11,279 nucleotides of DNA, taken from Chloroflexota bacterium (GTDB lineage: Bacteria; Chloroflexota; Dehalococcoidia; DSTF01; RBG-16-68-14). Made by a program: the position numbers and the translations under genes. Position 1 is the first letter of the stretch. Each line of letters opens with the position of its first letter. Below, in pieces: positions 1-7,272 of the stretch. Location: positions 1 to 11,279 of the forward strand of contig JADFNZ010000050.1 of assembly GCA_022563135.1 (NCBI GenBank), read 5' to 3'. The notes under the pieces were generated by a model that made no database searches, had not been told where the DNA came from, and was given only the letters and a program-made list of their open reading frames with translations.

Positions 1-467
1 AAAAAGTGCAGAAGTATCGCGAGGGGATCGCGAAGTCCCTGCCCGTCGGCAGCTTCGTCAACAACAACTTCGCCGGTTTCACGCTCATGCACTGCGGCCG
101 CGACGACGCCGATGCGCTCAAGGTTGGCGGCCCCGGCGCGGAGTGGTATGTCACCGCCACGAATATGCTCTACGCTATCTGGGCGCAGGCGGGCGCGCAG
201 TCGTACCAGTGGTACGCAGAGCAGTTCGAGAAGGGCAAGGCGGGCGCGGACGTCGACATCGCCCGCATGGCGGACGACGGCATCCTCTGCATCGGCGGGC
301 CCGAGCGGTGCGAACAGATCGCGCGCCACTACGAGGCGCAGGGCATCGATCAGCTCATCTTCCTCGTGCAGGCCGGCGGCACGCCGCACGAGGCGATCAT
401 GGAGTCGCTCCGGCGCTTCGGCGAGAAGGTGCTGCCGCAGTTTCGGGAAGCGAAGGCGTCGGTCTAG
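1..467 (+). CDS. LLM class (luciferase-like) flavin-dependent oxidoreductase, C-terminal part
   Basis: This is the 3' end of a gene whose start lies before the window. The frame is already open at the first complete codon (position 3), and the GTG at 6 is probably an internal valine. About 153 residues remain, whereas LLM-class enzymes are usually about 300-380 residues, so roughly the C-terminal half is present. Counting from that GTG, the segment DDGILCIGGPERC (90-102) followed by IDQLIFLVQAGGTPHEAIME (114-133) is the typical end of the family: a small-residue turn, a GxPE helix that selects substrate, then a strand and helix closing the TIM barrel. The family uses FMN or F420 to oxidise varied substrates, and the substrate cannot be read from this fragment. 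It is convergent with the leucine operon and is probably not part of it. The family call is firm; the specific function is unknown. Confidence 0.85.
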   Translation, partial: KVQKYREGIAKSLPVGSFVNNNFAGFTLMHCGRDDADALKVGGPGAEWYVTATNMLYAIWAQAGAQSYQWYAEQFEKGKAGADVDIARMADDGILCIGGPERCEQIARHYEAQGIDQLIFLVQAGGTPHEAIMESLRRFGEKVLPQFREAKASV

Positions 468-497
468 GAGCCGTTTCCGCGCGCTGCCGACGGCTCC
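467..497. terminator. Stem-loop between convergent genes, probable bidirectional terminator
   Basis: GGAGCCGT (467-474) pairs perfectly with ACGGCTCC (490-497) around a 15-base loop. TA bases on both sides can extend the stem past a one-base bulge. The left arm begins in the TAG stop of the oxidoreductase (465-467) and the right arm abuts the TAG stop of the CoA-transferase B gene (498-500), so the hairpin fills the whole gap. No T-run follows on either strand, so it is not a textbook intrinsic terminator. Position and symmetry make termination from both sides the best reading. Confidence 0.6.
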
Positions 498-1172
498 CTA
501 CAGCTCCATCTCGCGGAGATCGTCCCCGCGGCGCAGAGACGGCTCGGTGCGCTCCTCCACGTACTCCGGCGTGACGCCGGGCGCCACCTCCCGCAGTAAG
601 AGGCCATCCTCTGTCACGTCGATCACCGCCAGGTCCGTCACGATCAGGTCGACCACGCCCGGGGCCGTGAGCGGGTAGTCGCAGCGCACGCGGATGCGCG
701 GCTCATCGTCGGGCGTGGTGTGGCTCATCGCGACGATGAGCCGGCGCGCGCCACACGCCAGGTCCATCGCACCGCCGATCGACCCGCCGCCCCGCTCTGG
801 CAGATACCAGTTCGCCAGGTCGCCTCGCTCCGAGACCTGCAGACCACCCAGCACCGCGACGTCGATGTGACCGCCGCCAATCATCGCGAAGGAGGTGGCG
901 CTGTCGAAGAAGCTCGCGCCCAGGGCCAGCGTGACCGGCTGGCCGCCGGCGTTGATCAGGTCGGGGTCGAACTCGCCCTCGCTGATGCCGGCGTAGCCGA
1001 GGATGCCGTTCTCCGCCTGGAAGAGGATCTGCTCGCCCGGCGGGAGGAAGTTCGACACCAGCGTCGGCAGCCCGATGCCGAGGTTCACGACCATCCCCTC
1101 GCGCAGCTCCTTCGCCACGCGCAATGCGATCAGCTCGCGGCTCAGTCCCACGGTCATCGAGTCGTCACCCAT
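498..1172 (-). CDS. scoB: 3-oxoacid CoA-transferase, subunit B
   Basis: This is the beta subunit of a two-chain family I CoA-transferase. With subunit A it moves CoA, most likely from succinyl-CoA, onto acetoacetate to give acetoacetyl-CoA in the cytoplasm. Visible family marks are NLGIGLPTLVSN (30-41) and the QAENGILG box (52-59), whose glutamate (E54) is the residue that forms the glutamyl-CoA thioester in this family. IGGGHIDVAVLGGLQV lies near 107-122, and a GGAMDL element lies near 132-138. The length of 224 residues is normal. The start at 1172 overlaps the stop of subunit A by 8 bases. A second ATG at 1157 (MTVGLSRE) fits the usual family N-terminus and has a GGGTGA seven bases upstream, so it may be the true start. 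The adjacent HMG-CoA lyase, which makes acetoacetate, favours acetoacetate as the acceptor over 3-oxoadipate. Confidence 0.93.
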   Translation of the reverse strand: MGDDSMTVGLSRELIALRVAKELREGMVVNLGIGLPTLVSNFLPPGEQILFQAENGILGYAGISEGEFDPDLINAGGQPVTLALGASFFDSATSFAMIGGGHIDVAVLGGLQVSERGDLANWYLPERGGGSIGGAMDLACGARRLIVAMSHTTPDDEPRIRVRCDYPLTAPGVVDLIVTDLAVIDVTEDGLLLREVAPGVTPEYVEERTEPSLRRGDDLREMEL

Positions 1173-1857
1173 GCAAGCGCACCGGTACCGGCTCGCACTG
1201 GACGACGCGGTCGACGTAGACGGCCGGCGTCCCGATCCGCTCCGGATCGAGCTCTCCCGTCTCCACCACGGCCTCTACTTCCGCGATGACGATCTCCGCG
1301 GCCGTCGCCATCGTCGGGTTGAAGTTGCGCCCGGCCCGGCGGTAGACGAGGTTGCCCAACCGGTCCGCCTTCCACGCCTTGATCAGGGCGAAGTCCGCCC
1401 GCAGTGGCTTCTCCAGCAGGAATTCGTCGCCGTCGACGGTGACCAGCTGCTTCCCGTCCTGCACGGTCGTCCCCAGACCGGTGCGGGTGAGCACGCCGCC
1501 CAGGCCGGCACCTCCGGCGCGGATCCGTTCGACGAACGTGCCCTGCGGCACCAGCTCCAACTCCACCTCCCCGCGACGGTACTGCTCCTCGAACAGGCTC
1601 TTCCTCCCCGACGCCGCCCGAATAGCGAAGGTGGCGATGAACTTGGCGAGCTGGCGCTTCTCGCAGAGGACGTCTAGCCTGTCGCCCAGGCCGATGTTGT
1701 TGGCGATGCCGGTGATGCCGGTAACGCCCAGCCGCTGCAGCGCCAGGATCAGGTTGGTGGGTGTGCCGGCGGAGACGAAGCCGCCGAACATGATCGTGGC
1801 GCCGTTGGGGATGTCCTGCAACGCCTCATCCGGCGTCGCGACCAGCTTGTCGATCAC
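1165..1857 (-). CDS. scoA: 3-oxoacid CoA-transferase, subunit A
   Basis: This is the alpha subunit of the acetoacetate-activating CoA-transferase, 230 residues, a usual length. Family segments are the glycine loop FGGFVSAGTP (24-33), the ELVPQGTFVERIRAGGAG stretch (101-118) and the CoA-binding region around RRAGRNFNPTMATAA (173-187). The reading frame opens with GTG at 1857, giving MIDKLVATPDEAL, the expected beginning. That GTG overlaps the TGA of the upstream HMG-CoA lyase gene in a GTGA junction, indicating translational coupling. No strong ribosome binding site is seen at a normal distance (GGGAG lies about 13 bases upstream). Its 3' end overlaps subunit B. The product of the preceding enzyme is its likely substrate: acetoacetate released by HMG-CoA lyase is reactivated here so that a thiolase, not in the window, can split it to acetyl-CoA. 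Confidence 0.93.
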   Translation of the reverse strand: MIDKLVATPDEALQDIPNGATIMFGGFVSAGTPTNLILALQRLGVTGITGIANNIGLGDRLDVLCEKRQLAKFIATFAIRAASGRKSLFEEQYRRGEVELELVPQGTFVERIRAGGAGLGGVLTRTGLGTTVQDGKQLVTVDGDEFLLEKPLRADFALIKAWKADRLGNLVYRRAGRNFNPTMATAAEIVIAEVEAVVETGELDPERIGTPAVYVDRVVQCEPVPVRLHG

Positions 1858-2759
1858 GGCTGCGCGAGCGCTCCCGCGCCCTTCACGCGGCCCGGCAGCT
1901 CGCGGCCCACGAGGCCCTCCGCCCAGCGGGCGACCTCGACCAGCGCGGCTAGGTCTACGCCCGTGTCGACACCGCTCTCGTGCAGCATGTACACGAGATC
2001 CTCCGTCGCGACGTTGCCCGCCGCGCCCGGCGCATACGGGCAGCCGCCCATGCCTCCCGCGGACGCGTCGAAGCTGTCGACCCCTTCGATGAGAGCGGCG
2101 AGCACGTTCGCGAGCGCAGTCCCGCGCGTGTCGTGGGCGTGGAGACGCAGCGACGTGCCCGGCAGCGCATCCCTAAGCGCGCGAAACAGAGCGGCCACCT
2201 GCGGCGGGTTGCCGGCGCCGATCGTATCGCCGAGCGCGATGGCGTAGGCGCCCAGCTGACGCAGCCGCCGCGCGATACGGACGACCTGCTCAGCCGCAAC
2301 GGCGCCCTCGTACGGGCAGCCGAAGGCCGTCGAGATGTATCCAGCCCACGGACGCCCGGCGTCGGAAGCCAGTGCGGATATCGCCTCGATCGCCCGCAAC
2401 GACTCTTCGACGGTGCGGTTGACGTTGCGTTTGTTGTGCGTCTCGCTTGCCGACACCACCGTGGCGAGCTCGTCCGCGCCTGCCGCGATGGCGTTGCGCG
2501 CGCCGGTCTCATTCGGCACGAGCGCGACGTAGGTCACGCCTTCGCGCCGGGGCATGATGGCGAAGAGCTGGTCGGTGTCGCGCATCTGCGGGATCGCCTT
2601 CGCGCTGACGAAGGAGCCGGCCTCGATCCGCCGCAGCCCGCAGGCGGCCAGCCGCTCGATCAGCTCCACCTTCTGCCCCACGTCGAGGTGGCGATCCTCG
2701 TTCTGGAGCCCGTCGCGGGGGCTGACTTCCGTGATCGTGACCCGCTGCGGAAGCTTCAT
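1854..2759 (-). CDS. liuE: Hydroxymethylglutaryl-CoA lyase
   Basis: The enzyme cleaves (S)-3-hydroxy-3-methylglutaryl-CoA to acetyl-CoA and acetoacetate, the carbon-chain-splitting step of leucine degradation. It is a 301-residue TIM-barrel protein of the HMGL-like family. Its active-site residues align with human HMG-CoA lyase at a constant offset of 26: R15 and D16 in TEVSPRDGLQNE (10-21) match R41 and D42; H207 and H209 in HAHD (207-210) match H233 and H235, which with D16 hold the divalent metal; C240 in GGMGGCPYAPGAAGN (235-249) matches C266; N249 matches N275. All known catalytic residues are therefore present. The ATG at 2759 overlaps the TGA of the biotin carboxylase subunit in an ATGA junction, and a G-rich tract (GGTGGGGTAGGG) just upstream can serve as ribosome binding site. 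The homologous 2-isopropylmalate and homocitrate synthases are excluded by the GGCPYAPGA signature. Confidence 0.97.
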   Translation of the reverse strand: MKLPQRVTITEVSPRDGLQNEDRHLDVGQKVELIERLAACGLRRIEAGSFVSAKAIPQMRDTDQLFAIMPRREGVTYVALVPNETGARNAIAAGADELATVVSASETHNKRNVNRTVEESLRAIEAISALASDAGRPWAGYISTAFGCPYEGAVAAEQVVRIARRLRQLGAYAIALGDTIGAGNPPQVAALFRALRDALPGTSLRLHAHDTRGTALANVLAALIEGVDSFDASAGGMGGCPYAPGAAGNVATEDLVYMLHESGVDTGVDLAALVEVARWAEGLVGRELPGRVKGAGALAQP

Positions 2760-4741
2760 CGCCCTACCCCACCATCCTCGAACTCGACGAGCACGTCGCC
2801 CTCGGCCACCCGGTCGCCCGGGCGGCAGGCGATCCGCCGCACGACGGCGTCCGCGGCCGCTTCGATCAGGTGCTCCATCTTCATCGCTTCCAGCACGACC
2901 AGCGGCTGCCGCGCGACGACCTGCGCGCCCTCTTCGACGAGCACCCGCACCACCAGGCCTGGCATGGGCGCCAGCAGCGCTCCGCCCGCATGCGCGCGAA
3001 CGGCTCCGGCGCCCGCGCCGGCGCTCAGGCCGGCCGGCGGCCCAAAGACGAAGAGTTCGTCATCTGATTCGACTACAAGATGGCGGCCGTCCGCTACAAC
3101 CGTCCAACGGCGCTCCTGCCCGTCGCTGATAACGGTCAGCTCATTCGCGGCGGTACGCTCCGCTTCGAACTCGTGCTCGCGGCCCTCGATCGAGCAGCGC
3201 CAGGCGTTCGTGCGGCCGACGAGCGCTTCAATCTCCAGCATGACCGGCCTTCCCTGATACACGAACTCCACGGGCCGCCGGCCTCCCATTCGCCAGGGGC
3301 CCAGCGCCTGCCAGGGTTCCGCCGGAGCGACCGTCTGCGGCAAGATGAGATCTACAGCGGACGCCAGCAGCGCCTCGTCCGGCGGTCGCGGCACGAACTC
3401 CTCCGGCGACATCGACTCCAGCGTCCGCAAGTCCGCGCCGCCGTCGGCGAAAGAGCTGCTCCGGACGACCGCCTGAAGCAGGCCGAGGTTCGTCTTCACC
3501 CCCTCGACCGCGTAAGCCGCCAGTGCCCGCCGGCAGCGCCTGAGAGCTTCTTCGCGGGAATCGCCGTAGACGAGCAGCTTGGCGAGCAGCGGGTCGTACT
3601 CGGTCGACACCTCGGTCGCCTCCTCGATTCCGGCATCGTTGCGGACACCATCGCCTTCCGGCGGGCGGAAGTAGCTGATGCGCCCGCTCGACGGCAGATA
3701 GCCACGCGCCGGCTCCTCCGCGTAGACCCGGCACTCGATGGCGTGGCCCGAGATGCGGACATCATCCTGCGAAAGCGGAAGCCGCTCGCCGGAGGCGATG
3801 CGGAGCTGCAGCGCCACGATATCAATGCCGGTGATCAGCTCCGTAACGCCGTGCTCCACCTGCAGGCGGGCGTTCATCTCCAAAAAGTAGAAGTCGCCGC
3901 TCGCATCCAGAAGGAACTCCACCGTCCCCGCATTCTCGTAGCCAACGGCTCGCGCCAGCTCGACCGCCGCGTCCCACATGCGGCCGCGCAGAGCGGCGTC
4001 GAGGCGAGGCGCCGGCCCCTCCTCGATCACCTTCTGGTGGCGGCGCTGGATGGAGCAGGCGCGCTCGCCCAAGTGTACGACGAGGCCGAAGCGGTCGGCC
4101 AGCACCTGCACTTCGATGTGGCGGCCGCCCACAACGGCCCGCTCCAGCAACAGCCGATCGTCTCCGAAGGCCGCGGCCACCTCGCGGCGTGCATCGGCCA
4201 GGGCGTCCGGGAGCTCTTGCGACGCGGAGACCAGTCGCATGCCGCGCCCGCCTCCGCCGGCGACCGCCTTGATCATCAGCGGATAGCCGATGTCGTCGGC
4301 CGCGGCAGAGAGCCTGGCATCGTCCCGTCCGTCGACGGCGATGCCGGGCAGCACGGGCACATCGTGCTCCTCCGCGACGCGCTTGGCTGCAGCCTTGTCG
4401 CCCAACAGCCGCATCGCTGCTGCGGGAGGCCCAACGAAGGTGATTCCGGCCACCTCGCAGGCCTCCGGCAGCGCCGGGTTCTCCGAGAGAAAGCCGTAGC
4501 CGGGGTGGAGCGCGTCCGCGCCCGCCTCCCGCACCGCATCTATGACGCGCGAGAGGCACAGATAGCTCTCGGACGCCGGGGGCGGGCCGATGCGGATCGC
4601 CTCCTCCGCGAAGCGCGCGTGCGGGGCATCGCGATCGGCGTCCGAGTAGACGGCGACTGTGGCGATCCCGAGCTCGCGGCAGGTGCGCATGATCCGAAGC
4701 GCGATCTCGCCACGGTTGGCGATGAGGAGCTTCCTAAGCAT
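2756..4741 (-). CDS. liuD: Methylcrotonyl-CoA carboxylase, biotin carboxylase/biotin carrier (alpha) subunit
   Basis: This subunit carboxylates its own biotin with ATP and bicarbonate and passes the carboxyl to the beta subunit (liuB) for transfer onto 3-methylcrotonyl-CoA. The order is an N-terminal biotin carboxylase domain (about 1-445), a linker/BT-like region (about 460-575) and a C-terminal biotin carrier domain (about 585-655). Visible residues are ANRGEIALRI (8-17), K158 and the ATP glycine loop GGGGRGM (162-168), then E288, N290, R292 and E296 in EMNARLQVEH (288-297), and R338 in ECRVYAEE. These match E. coli AccC numbering. The biotin lysine is K621 in EAMKMEH, 41 residues from the end. 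The length of 661 residues fits MCC alpha. Oddities: the usual Pro after QVEH is Gly298. The start overlaps liuC by 8 bases and the stop overlaps liuE by 4. Propionyl/acetyl-CoA carboxylase alpha chains look similar; the neighbours decide for methylcrotonyl. Confidence 0.93.
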   Translation of the reverse strand: MLRKLLIANRGEIALRIMRTCRELGIATVAVYSDADRDAPHARFAEEAIRIGPPPASESYLCLSRVIDAVREAGADALHPGYGFLSENPALPEACEVAGITFVGPPAAAMRLLGDKAAAKRVAEEHDVPVLPGIAVDGRDDARLSAAADDIGYPLMIKAVAGGGGRGMRLVSASQELPDALADARREVAAAFGDDRLLLERAVVGGRHIEVQVLADRFGLVVHLGERACSIQRRHQKVIEEGPAPRLDAALRGRMWDAAVELARAVGYENAGTVEFLLDASGDFYFLEMNARLQVEHGVTELITGIDIVALQLRIASGERLPLSQDDVRISGHAIECRVYAEEPARGYLPSSGRISYFRPPEGDGVRNDAGIEEATEVSTEYDPLLAKLLVYGDSREEALRRCRRALAAYAVEGVKTNLGLLQAVVRSSSFADGGADLRTLESMSPEEFVPRPPDEALLASAVDLILPQTVAPAEPWQALGPWRMGGRRPVEFVYQGRPVMLEIEALVGRTNAWRCSIEGREHEFEAERTAANELTVISDGQERRWTVVADGRHLVVESDDELFVFGPPAGLSAGAGAGAVRAHAGGALLAPMPGLVVRVLVEEGAQVVARQPLVVLEAMKMEHLIEAAADAVVRRIACRPGDRVAEGDVLVEFEDGGVGR

Positions 4742-5525
4742 CGTGCTCGGCCCAGCGCGGCTTTCGCTTCTCCAGGAAGGCGCTCACCCCTTCGCGTGCT
4801 TCCGCTCCCGAACGCACCCGCGCGATCAGGTCAGCCGTGTAGCTATCGGTCTCGGTGCTGTTCGGCGCGGCCTTGCGCACCAGCTCCTTGCAGGCGCGTT
4901 GCGCCTCCGGCCCACCAGCGATGAGCGCCGAGACGATGTCGTCGACGGCGGCGTCCAGCTCCTCCGCAGCGACGACGCGATGGACGAGGCCGATCGCCAG
5001 CGCCTCCGCCGCGCCGAACCGCTCGCCTGTGAGGAAGAGCCGGCGCGCGTGGCCGCGACCGATCTTCTCGATGACGTGCGGCGCGATGGTCGCGGGAACG
5101 AGGCCGAGCCGCACCTCCGTGAAGCCGAAGCGCGCGGAGTCCGAGGCGACGGCGATATCAACAGCCGCGACGAGGCCGGCGCCGCCGCCGAAGGCGCCCC
5201 CCTGCACCCTGGCGATGACGGGTCGCGGGCACTCGGCAACAGCGCGCAGCATCGACGTGAGCGCGGTGGCGTCGCGCAGGTTCTCCTCCGCGCTGAACTC
5301 CGCCGCCCGTCGCATCCAGTCGAGGTCGGCGCCGGCGCTGAAGGAGCGCCCCTCTCCCGCCAGGATGACGGCGCGCACACCCTCCTCATCGCGAAGGCGG
5401 GCGAAGGCGTCGCCGAGCTGGGCGATCATGTGCTCGTCGAAGGCGTTGTGGACGTCGGGCCGGCGCATCAGCACGGTCGCGACGGGGCCGACGCGGGTGA
5501 CCTCGACGTAGGACGGACCAGCCAT
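4734..5525 (-). CDS. liuC: Methylglutaconyl-CoA hydratase (crotonase superfamily)
   Basis: The enzyme hydrates 3-methylglutaconyl-CoA, the product of the carboxylase, to HMG-CoA. It is a 263-residue crotonase-fold protein. The segment FSAGADLDWMRRAAEFSAEE (62-81) is characteristic of the LiuC/AUH group rather than of fatty-acid enoyl-CoA hydratases. It carries the first oxyanion-hole region, and GGAFGGGAGLVAAVDI (109-124) carries the second. Of the two catalytic glutamates known in rat enoyl-CoA hydratase, the second is present (E137 in FTEVRLGLVP), while the first is replaced by glycine (G117 in GGGAGL), as I recall for bacterial LiuC proteins. The start codon follows the liuB stop after 2 bases, with only a weak GGAT upstream. 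The 3' end overlaps liuD by 8 bases. A generic enoyl-CoA hydratase is the alternative, made unlikely by motif and context. Confidence 0.92.
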   Translation of the reverse strand: MAGPSYVEVTRVGPVATVLMRRPDVHNAFDEHMIAQLGDAFARLRDEEGVRAVILAGEGRSFSAGADLDWMRRAAEFSAEENLRDATALTSMLRAVAECPRPVIARVQGGAFGGGAGLVAAVDIAVASDSARFGFTEVRLGLVPATIAPHVIEKIGRGHARRLFLTGERFGAAEALAIGLVHRVVAAEELDAAVDDIVSALIAGGPEAQRACKELVRKAAPNSTETDSYTADLIARVRSGAEAREGVSAFLEKRKPRWAEHDA

Positions 5526-5527
5526 CG

Positions 5528-7168
5528 CTACATCCGGAACACGCCGAACCGCGTCTCCGGAATCGGCGCGTTGAGGGCAGCGCTGATGCCGAGGCCCAAC
5601 ACCGCTCGCGTGTCCAGCGGGTCGATGATGCCATCGTCCCAGAGCCGCGCGGTGCTGTAGTAAGCGTCGCCTTCCTGGTCATACTTCTCGGTGATGGGAC
5701 GCTGGAACTGCTTTTGCTCCTCCTCGGTCATCTCCTCACCACGCGCTCGCAGGTTGTCGAGCCGCACGGTAAGCAGCACGCTCGCCGCCTGCTCTCCTCC
5801 CATGACCGAGATCTTCGCGTTCGGCCACGTCCAGAGGAAGCGCGGCTCGTAGGCGCGCCCGCACATCGCGTAGTTCCCCGCGCCGAACGATCCGCCGACG
5901 ACGATGGTGAACTTGGGGACGTTCGCGTTGGCCACGGCCATCACCATCTTCGCCCCGTGCTTGGCGATCCCCTCGCGCTCGTAGCGACGCCCGACCATGA
6001 AGCCCGTGATGTTCTGCAGGAAGACGAGCGGGTAGCGACGCTGCGCGCACAGCTCGATAAAGTGCGCGCCCTTCAGGGCGCTCTCCGAGAAAAGTATCCC
6101 GTTGTTCGCGACGATGCCCACGGGGAACCCCATGATCCGGGCGAAGCCGCAGATGAGCGTGGCGCCGTACGAAGCCTTGAACTCGTGAAAGCGGCTCGCA
6201 TCGACCATACGGGCGATCAGCTCTCGCATCTCGAAGCTGACCCGCGGTTCGGAGGGCACAAGGCCGTAGATCTCCTCCGGGTCGTAGCGCGGCGGCTCCG
6301 CCGGCAGCACCGGCCAGGGCGGCTGCTTGGTTACCGGCAGCGACGCGACGATGCTGCGCGTGATGGCGAGCGCATGCGCATCGTCCGCGGCGTGGTGATC
6401 GGCGACGCCCGATACCTCCGTGTGCATTCGCGCGCCGCCGAGCTCCTCGGCCGAGACCTCTTCCCCCGTGGCAGCCTTGACGAGCGGCGGGCCACCGATG
6501 AATATCGTCCCTGTGCCCTCCACGATGACGGTCTCGTCGCTCATGGCGGGCACGTATGCCCCGCCCGCCGTGCAGGAGCCCATGACGACGGCGATCTGCG
6601 CGATCCCACGCGCCGACATCTGCGCCTGGTTATAGAAGATCCGGCCGAAGTGATCGCGATCCGGGAATATCTCGGCCTGGAGCGGCAGGAACGCCCCGCC
6701 GGAGTCGACCAGATAGATGCACGGCAGCTCGTTCTGCGCCGCGATCTCTTGCGCTCGCAGATGCTTCTTCACGGTGATTGGATAGTACGTGCCACCCTTG
6801 ACGGTCGCGTCATTCGCCACAACGACCACCTCGCGGCCGCTCACGCGGCCGATGCCCGTGACGATGCCCGCCGACGGAGCGTCGTTGTCGTACATCTCCC
6901 ACGCGGCCAAGTCGCTCAGCGCCAAAAAGGCCGTTCCGGGGTCGACCAGGCGCTCGACACGTTCGCGTACCGTCATCTTCCCGCGCGAGCGGTGTCGCTC
7001 CCGCGCCTCCGCACCCCCGCCCTCACGGACGGCCGCCTCCCGGCGGCGCAGCTCCGCGACGGCCTCGGCCATCGCGCGCCGGTTCGCGTCGAACTGCGCG
7101 CTCGACGTGTCGAGGGACGACGGCATCACGGGGATCGCATCGAGCGGGTTGGCAGCGTCCACAGTCAT
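5528..7168 (-). CDS. liuB: Methylcrotonyl-CoA carboxylase, carboxyltransferase (beta) subunit
   Basis: This subunit transfers CO2 from carboxybiotin on the alpha subunit to 3-methylcrotonyl-CoA, forming 3-methylglutaconyl-CoA. The chain is 546 residues when begun at the ATG at 7168. It has the N- and C-terminal halves of a crotonase-fold carboxyltransferase. Marks are [16 protein letters not shown] (197-212), [20 protein letters not shown] (224-243), [15 protein letters not shown] (383-397) and the run from [20 protein letters not shown] (425-444) to [15 protein letters not shown] (448-462), all typical of the MCC beta branch rather than the propionyl-CoA branch. The frame is open to 7279, but that longer version would add 37 residues of non-family sequence and overlap the divergent liuA start. 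The 7168 start has AGGA eight bases upstream (7177-7180) and GGAGG at 7182-7186, and it lies downstream of a TATAAT. It is the first gene of the leftward operon. Confidence 0.95.
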   Translation of the reverse strand: MTVDAANPLDAIPVMPSSLDTSSAQFDANRRAMAEAVAELRRREAAVREGGGAEARERHRSRGKMTVRERVERLVDPGTAFLALSDLAAWEMYDNDAPSAGIVTGIGRVSGREVVVVANDATVKGGTYYPITVKKHLRAQEIAAQNELPCIYLVDSGGAFLPLQAEIFPDRDHFGRIFYNQAQMSARGIAQIAVVMGSCTAGGAYVPAMSDETVIVEGTGTIFIGGPPLVKAATGEEVSAEELGGARMHTEVSGVADHHAADDAHALAITRSIVASLPVTKQPPWPVLPAEPPRYDPEEIYGLVPSEPRVSFEMRELIARMVDASRFHEFKASYGATLICGFARIMGFPVGIVANNGILFSESALKGAHFIELCAQRRYPLVFLQNITGFMVGRRYEREGIAKHGAKMVMAVANANVPKFTIVVGGSFGAGNYAMCGRAYEPRFLWTWPNAKISVMGGEQAASVLLTVRLDNLRARGEEMTEEEQKQFQRPITEKYDQEGDAYYSTARLWDDGIIDPLDTRAVLGLGISAALNAPIPETRFGVFRM

Positions 7169-7272
7169 CGGTATCGTCCTGCCTCCATCACACGGATTAT
7201 AGCCGCTTTCCCGCGTCGAACCGACCGCTGCGGCCCCTTGCGCGCCGGAGCGGGCACGCGTATACCGAATGA
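7169..7272. promoter_or_regulatory. Divergent control region between liuB operon and liuA
   Basis: These 104 bases separate the two divergent starts and must carry both promoters unless transcription enters from elsewhere. On the leftward strand there is an exact TATAAT (7196-7201). It is 27 bases from the liuB ATG, giving a predicted leader of roughly 20 bases with purine-rich ribosome-binding sequence (GGAGG and AGGA, 7177-7186). No good TTGACA lies at the right distance; TCGGTT (7219-7224) is the closest. On the rightward strand TATACC (7261-7266) ends six bases before the liuA ATG, and there is no clear ribosome binding site, which would fit a leaderless transcript. CGGTAT (7169-7174) and ATACCG (7262-7267) form an inverted pair at the two borders. 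No known LiuR site was recognised. Confidence 0.6.
7196..7201 (-). promoter_or_regulatory. -10 box of the liuB operon promoter
   Basis: The leftward strand reads TATAAT exactly, in a GC-rich surrounding where such a hexamer is rare. The expected start of transcription is about 7189, leaving a short leader to the ATG at 7168. The -35 region is poor, which suggests dependence on an activator or tolerance of weak -35 elements. Confidence 0.55.

Noticed and set aside
1980..3257. 425-codon open frame on the + strand opposite liuE
   Set aside because: It is a shadow of liuE and the end of liuD, both of which are certain; it shows no domain.
3080..4924. 614-codon open frame on the + strand opposite liuD and part of liuC
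   Set aside because: It is antisense to two genes with intact family motifs. Its translation is rich in Arg, Ala, His and Gly with no recognisable domain, as expected for a shadow frame in GC-rich DNA.
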